Assembly: GCF_012935325.2 (NCBI RefSeq)
Contig: NZ_JABBYG020000011.1
Coordinates: 1-64,000, forward strand
DNA length: 64,000 nt
Direction: 5' to 3'
Source of the DNA: Paenibacillus sp. PL91
GTDB lineage: Bacteria; Bacillota; Bacilli; Paenibacillales; Paenibacillaceae
The translations under genes and the position numbers were made by a program. Every line of letters begins with the position of its first letter. Position 1 is the stretch's first letter. The notes beneath the pieces are model-generated. The model was given only the letters and a program-made list of their open reading frames with translations. It did not search any database and was not told the origin of the DNA. Positions 60,981 through 64,000 of the stretch are shown piece after piece.

Positions 60981-61442
60981 TTAATTAGATTCATGTATAA
61001 CCGCGGATGCTTTTTCAGCTAAAAAACCGTCTATTATACTGTATACAAGTCCGCATATCCCGAAGATGATAATTGCTGTGAGATCATTTAATTCATATCC
61101 GTATCCCTCAATAAAATGGCTATATTGCTTCTGAAAGACCCATTTGCCCCCAGCAGCTCCTAGTATGCTAAATACGACCGACCTTATCCAAAATATCATA
61201 CTGCCCGCTTTTCGTAAGAGAACCGACAAAGGCAGAACCATTAGAAAGTATAGCGCCGTTGCTGGCGGGGAGATAGACAAAAAAATTACAGCAATATATA
61301 TGTACCCCAAGTTTTGTAGTCCGTAATATTCGGTTGTCTTGATTTTCGTCCCTTCCATCATTTCTAGACCGAATGCACCGATGCTAACGCAGAGAACAAA
61401 TACAATCCACATTGCTCCATAATGCTTCGCGAACTGAGACAT
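60981..61442 (-). CDS. Four-TM membrane protein of unknown function
   Basis: 153 residues with four predicted hydrophobic segments (around 10-27, 46-78, 84-101, 122-140) and short charged loops. No family recognised. GGAGG lies 6 nt before ATG 61442. It is alone between divergent neighbours. Confidence 0.6.
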   Translation of the reverse strand: MSQFAKHYGAMWIVFVLCVSIGAFGLEMMEGTKIKTTEYYGLQNLGYIYIAVIFLSISPPATALYFLMVLPLSVLLRKAGSMIFWIRSVVFSILGAAGGKWVFQKQYSHFIEGYGYELNDLTAIIIFGICGLVYSIIDGFLAEKASAVIHESN

Positions 61443-61519
61443 CTTAATCCTCCGATAATATGTCTTTATCTTAAAGACGAAATCTAGGTTGAAAGGTTCC
61501 TATCGTTAGAGCGGCATGC

Positions 61520-62404
61520 CTATCCTTCATTGTCCGTTTGGGGAGCATTGGGCCGCTGTCTGAATTCGCTCGGCGAGAGGCCTGTCTCTTTCTTAAAGTT
61601 GTTGCTGAAGTAGTGTATGCTCGCATAACCGAGTTCGGCCGCGATCGCATCGATCGGCTCTCCCCGCAGTAGCGCCTGCTTCGCCTGCTTGATACGCTCG
61701 GAGATCAGGTACTGTTTCGGATTCTGGCCCACCTCCTGGTGGAATATAACGGTGAAATAACCCGGATGATAGCCGCACAGCTCGGCCAGCTCGGCTACTG
61801 TCCACTGTCTGCCTGGCTGTTCACGCATCGCGTCTATCGCCGGCCCAATCTTACTGGCTGGTCCGTCTGCCTTCGCACTCAAAGTCGAGCGGACAACGAG
61901 CGTTAGCAGCTCCATCATCAGAGCGCGCAGCGCGAACGGATACGCCGCATTCGCACTGACGTACTCCTTGACGATGCGAGCGAACAGCGCCTCCACGTGG
62001 ACGATCGAAAAGTGGCTCGGCAGTTCGATATCGGCTGCGTCCGGGATTGCGATGCGGAACCGCTCCGGCTCCGCATCGAGCTGCACCGCAGATGCTGCCC
62101 GGATTAAGTAGGCCGGGTGAACGGGGACAGGGGAATCACTGTGGAACGTGAAATGAACGCTGTAATATTCGGTCGCCTTCGTCGTCGCGAGCAAATGGGC
62201 GCCGCTTGGTCCAAACAACACGCCTTCGCCTGGCGAGATACGGTATTTGCTCGGTCCCAAATGCAGAACGCCTTCACCGGAAATGACATAAAAAAACTGC
62301 CAGTCAGGGATGAATCGCGGGCCCCACTGCACGTTCGGATTGGCGACGTCACGGCTGGCAAAATTCACCGCGGGGCTGCAGTTAAACAACGACCCCAGAT
62401 GCAT
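61520..62404 (-). CDS. AraC-family transcriptional regulator
   Basis: 294 residues: cupin-type sensor (~20-130) with FIPDWQFFYVISGEG and SPGEGVLFGPSGAH, then double helix-turn-helix (~190-285) with VAELAELCGYHPGYFTVIF and AAELGYASIHYFSNNFKKETGLSPSEFR. AGGAGG lies upstream of ATG 62404. It is divergent from the PhyH dioxygenase at 62544, the probable target, and a sugar or sugar-like effector is likely. Confidence 0.9.
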   Translation of the reverse strand: MHLGSLFNCSPAVNFASRDVANPNVQWGPRFIPDWQFFYVISGEGVLHLGPSKYRISPGEGVLFGPSGAHLLATTKATEYYSVHFTFHSDSPVPVHPAYLIRAASAVQLDAEPERFRIAIPDAADIELPSHFSIVHVEALFARIVKEYVSANAAYPFALRALMMELLTLVVRSTLSAKADGPASKIGPAIDAMREQPGRQWTVAELAELCGYHPGYFTVIFHQEVGQNPKQYLISERIKQAKQALLRGEPIDAIAAELGYASIHYFSNNFKKETGLSPSEFRQRPNAPQTDNEG

Positions 62405-62543
62405 ACGGATCAGGCCTCCTATGTTTAAAATCTTGAAAAAACGTAAATCTCTCCGTTGTTTGTCTAAATACGACCCATTGCTCCTAATGTATATTTAAAG
62501 CGTATACAAAATCAACTTCATTTAAATGGAGGTGCGTCGGGCC

Positions 62544-63383
62544 ATGTTAACGAAAGCGCAAGTGAATCAGTTCGAGCAGGACGGTTTTCTTAAAGGGGAT
62601 GTGATATTAAGCGATGAAGAGGTAGAGGTGCTCCGCCGCGAGCTGCAGGATGTCATGGAAGGGAAGACAGTCAACAAGCCGGTTATGAATCATAACATGC
62701 TGGACTCCGGGTCGCTCTACGACAATATGAAAATGACGGTCAGCGAGCGCGTCGTGCAAATCGTAAACATCTGGATGGCGAGCGACGTCTATTTCAAGCA
62801 TGCGTCGAACCATCGGATTTGCGAGGAGATCGCCCAGCTTTCCGGCACCGATACCGTACGAATCTGGCACGACCAGATCCAATACAAGCCCCCGGTATCC
62901 GGAGGGCCAACCGGCTGGCACCAAGACCATCCTCTGTGGCCAATCATACAACCAGCCGATCTCGTCAGTGCATGGGTGGCGCTTGACGATGCAGTAATCG
63001 AGAACGGCTGTATGTGGATGGTTCCCGGCAGCCATAAGTGGGGTAACCATCAGAAATATTTGGCCAGTGACAAAAACTTCATGCCGTACCATAAGCAGCC
63101 CGAGTTGCTGCCGGAAGGCGCCGACGTGAAGGCTGTTCCATTCGAGATCAAGAAGGGGCAAGTCGGCTACCACCACTGCATGACTTGGCACGGCAGCCCG
63201 CATAACCGTTCCGAAATGCATCGTCGGGCAATTGCGGTCCACTACATGCCTGGTCATACCAGATACGAACCGTCTGAGAATCATCCGATGCACGATTATG
63301 TGAACGTGAAGGCTGGTGAAATTCTTCAGGGCGACCATTTCCCAGTCGTGTACACGTCGAAGCCGGCGATCGAAAGCGCTTGA
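62544..63383 (+). CDS. Phytanoyl-CoA dioxygenase (PhyH) family protein
   Basis: About 279 residues, Fe(II)/2-oxoglutarate-dependent oxygenase fold. The metal triad is visible: His/Asp in GWHQDHPLWP and the distal His in MTWHGSPHNRS. In Paenibacillus these enzymes with an AraC partner act on unknown substrates. ATG 62544 gives the family start MLTKAQVNQFEQDGFL, with GGAGG 11 nt upstream. ATG 62526 would add six residues. Confidence 0.88.
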   Translation: MLTKAQVNQFEQDGFLKGDVILSDEEVEVLRRELQDVMEGKTVNKPVMNHNMLDSGSLYDNMKMTVSERVVQIVNIWMASDVYFKHASNHRICEEIAQLSGTDTVRIWHDQIQYKPPVSGGPTGWHQDHPLWPIIQPADLVSAWVALDDAVIENGCMWMVPGSHKWGNHQKYLASDKNFMPYHKQPELLPEGADVKAVPFEIKKGQVGYHHCMTWHGSPHNRSEMHRRAIAVHYMPGHTRYEPSENHPMHDYVNVKAGEILQGDHFPVVYTSKPAIESA

Positions 63384-63775
63384 TTACAAGCGCCTAGCAT
63401 GCCTAGATCCTGCGACATGAATAAAGCTGTCGTTTGGACAGCGGTTTCGTCCCGGGACCGCTCTAACCACCTGCCTGATTGATTCCCTTTTGCGCAACGA
63501 GGCTGCCGTTTTATCCGGCAGCCTCGTCCTCATGATTTTAAAGTTTTAGCCCAAAATCACTCCGCTTTAATCCAATTTAGTTTTTATTGAACTACCATTT
63601 ACCTAAAGAAAACCATGAACCTCCATTATTTTCATTATACCCCTCAAAAAGAAAGACATCGGGGTTTAGGGATATACGGCAATCTCGCGAATATACATGA
63701 AACTATATGTGCTCGATAACGCCTTATTTTGGACGAGCGGGCATCCATTATATTTTTGCGGGAAGGGTCTGAATA
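63384..63775. other. Intergenic region before the last gene
   Basis: About 390 bases. It holds a GC-rich hairpin (63497-63528) and a promoter-like pair TTGGAC (63729-63734) and TATTTT (63751-63756), 16 bases apart, just before the final gene. No gene is seen. Confidence 0.5.
63497..63528 (+). terminator. Hairpin downstream of the PhyH gene
   Basis: ACGAGGCTGCCG and CGGCAGCCTCGT form a perfect stem around TTTTAT. T run is weak. Confidence 0.7.
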
Positions 63776-64000
63776 ATGGGAATGCTATTCGCGGTCATCG
63801 GTTTTCTAATTATTGATTCATTCTTTCATTTAATTCCGAAATTATTTTCGCTAGATATCGTCTCTTGGCTAGCGTATGCTTGCATACTCTTTATCCTGGT
63901 TCATCATGTAGCCAAGCTGACTGGTCTAGGCGGGATGGGTGATTTAGGCGTAAAAGCCCATTTTGGCTGGAAAAGAAACCTGCGAATCGGTTTTTTAATT
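63776..64000 (+). CDS. Membrane protein, CPBP-like, cut by the window edge
   Basis: The first 75 codons of a membrane protein: GGAAGGG lies about 8 nt before ATG 63776. It has one hydrophobic segment at the very start and a second around residues 33-47, then GLGGMGDLGVKAHFGWKRNLRIGFL, which resembles the N-terminal part of CPBP intramembrane proteases (DLGL...GW..N...G). The EExxxR catalytic motif would lie beyond the window, so the assignment is tentative. Confidence 0.55.
   Translation, partial: MGMLFAVIGFLIIDSFFHLIPKLFSLDIVSWLAYACILFILVHHVAKLTGLGGMGDLGVKAHFGWKRNLRIGFLI

Noticed and set aside
62607..63338. 243-codon minus-strand frame over the PhyH gene
   Set aside because: The plus frame has the iron triad; the minus frame shows no domain.
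1..64000. tRNA, rRNA or prophage region
   Set aside because: No tRNA or rRNA sequence and no phage structural genes were recognised. A full search was not possible by eye.

Overview
The window reads as chromosome of a spore-forming, Gram-positive bacterium of the Paenibacillaceae, most likely Paenibacillus or a close relative. The basis is family content and signals. There is a spore-coat transglutaminase (tgl), a Cse60-type sporulation protein, S-layer-homology (SLH) anchored secreted enzymes, EcsAB, a DdlR/Ddl pair, many AGGAGG ribosome sites, frequent GTG/TTG starts and intrinsic terminators. No rRNA, tRNA or CRISPR array was seen. The only mobile DNA is the 3' end of an IS3-family element at the left edge (1-146).

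Layout. 1-7.1 kb is a sulfur amino acid block: metQ-metN-metI methionine importer, a divergent 14-TM MFS exporter, and mccA-mccB (reverse transsulfuration). 7.2-15.7 kb holds a copper-amine-oxidase-type stalk protein, a GAF-PAS sensor kinase, a secreted coiled-coil protein, an AraC regulator, an SRPBCC protein, a HAD phosphatase and ecsA-ecsB. 15.9-19.6 kb is a c-di-GMP-I riboswitch followed by an overlapping PLP-decarboxylase/chemoreceptor pair. 19.7-27.8 kb holds a GNAT protein, an ABC exporter with a C-terminal cyclic-nucleotide-binding domain, tgl, and a two-component system with an MMPL transporter. 28.4-33.7 kb holds a YhdH-type reductase and an iron-siderophore importer with its AraC regulator, with both AraC-like direct repeats and a Fur box at the promoter.

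34.2-40.8 kb is a four-gene set: CHASE2 adenylate cyclase, FecR-domain secreted protein with a Thr/Pro repeat linker, NHL beta-propeller protein and a methyltransferase. 41-45.5 kb carries a cse60-type locus on the minus strand and two tandem secreted L-asparaginases, the second with three SLH domains, behind two perfect TnrA/GlnR-type boxes. 45.6-48.1 kb is a TetR-controlled SDR/alpha-beta hydrolase locus that appears to be one fused gene split by a 1-nt frameshift. 48.2-55.7 kb holds a DUF6143-like protein, a GH43 arabinanase, a cyclophilin lipoprotein and a 1391-residue SLH-GH26 mannanase. 55.8-64 kb holds two VOC proteins, a decayed GNAT gene, ddl with its MocR-type regulator ddlR, a methyltransferase, a small membrane protein, a divergent AraC/PhyH dioxygenase pair and the start of a CPBP-type membrane protein cut by the window edge.

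Two second-messenger circuits stand out. One is c-di-GMP sensing by the riboswitch. The other is probable cAMP: the cyclase at 34.2 kb makes it, and the exporter at 20.2 kb has an intact binding cassette. The best candidates for undescribed biology are the riboswitch-controlled decarboxylase/chemoreceptor operon, the cyclase-FecR-NHL-methyltransferase operon, and the GlnR-boxed tandem cell-surface asparaginases. All functional statements rest on reading motifs and family resemblance; no database search was run.
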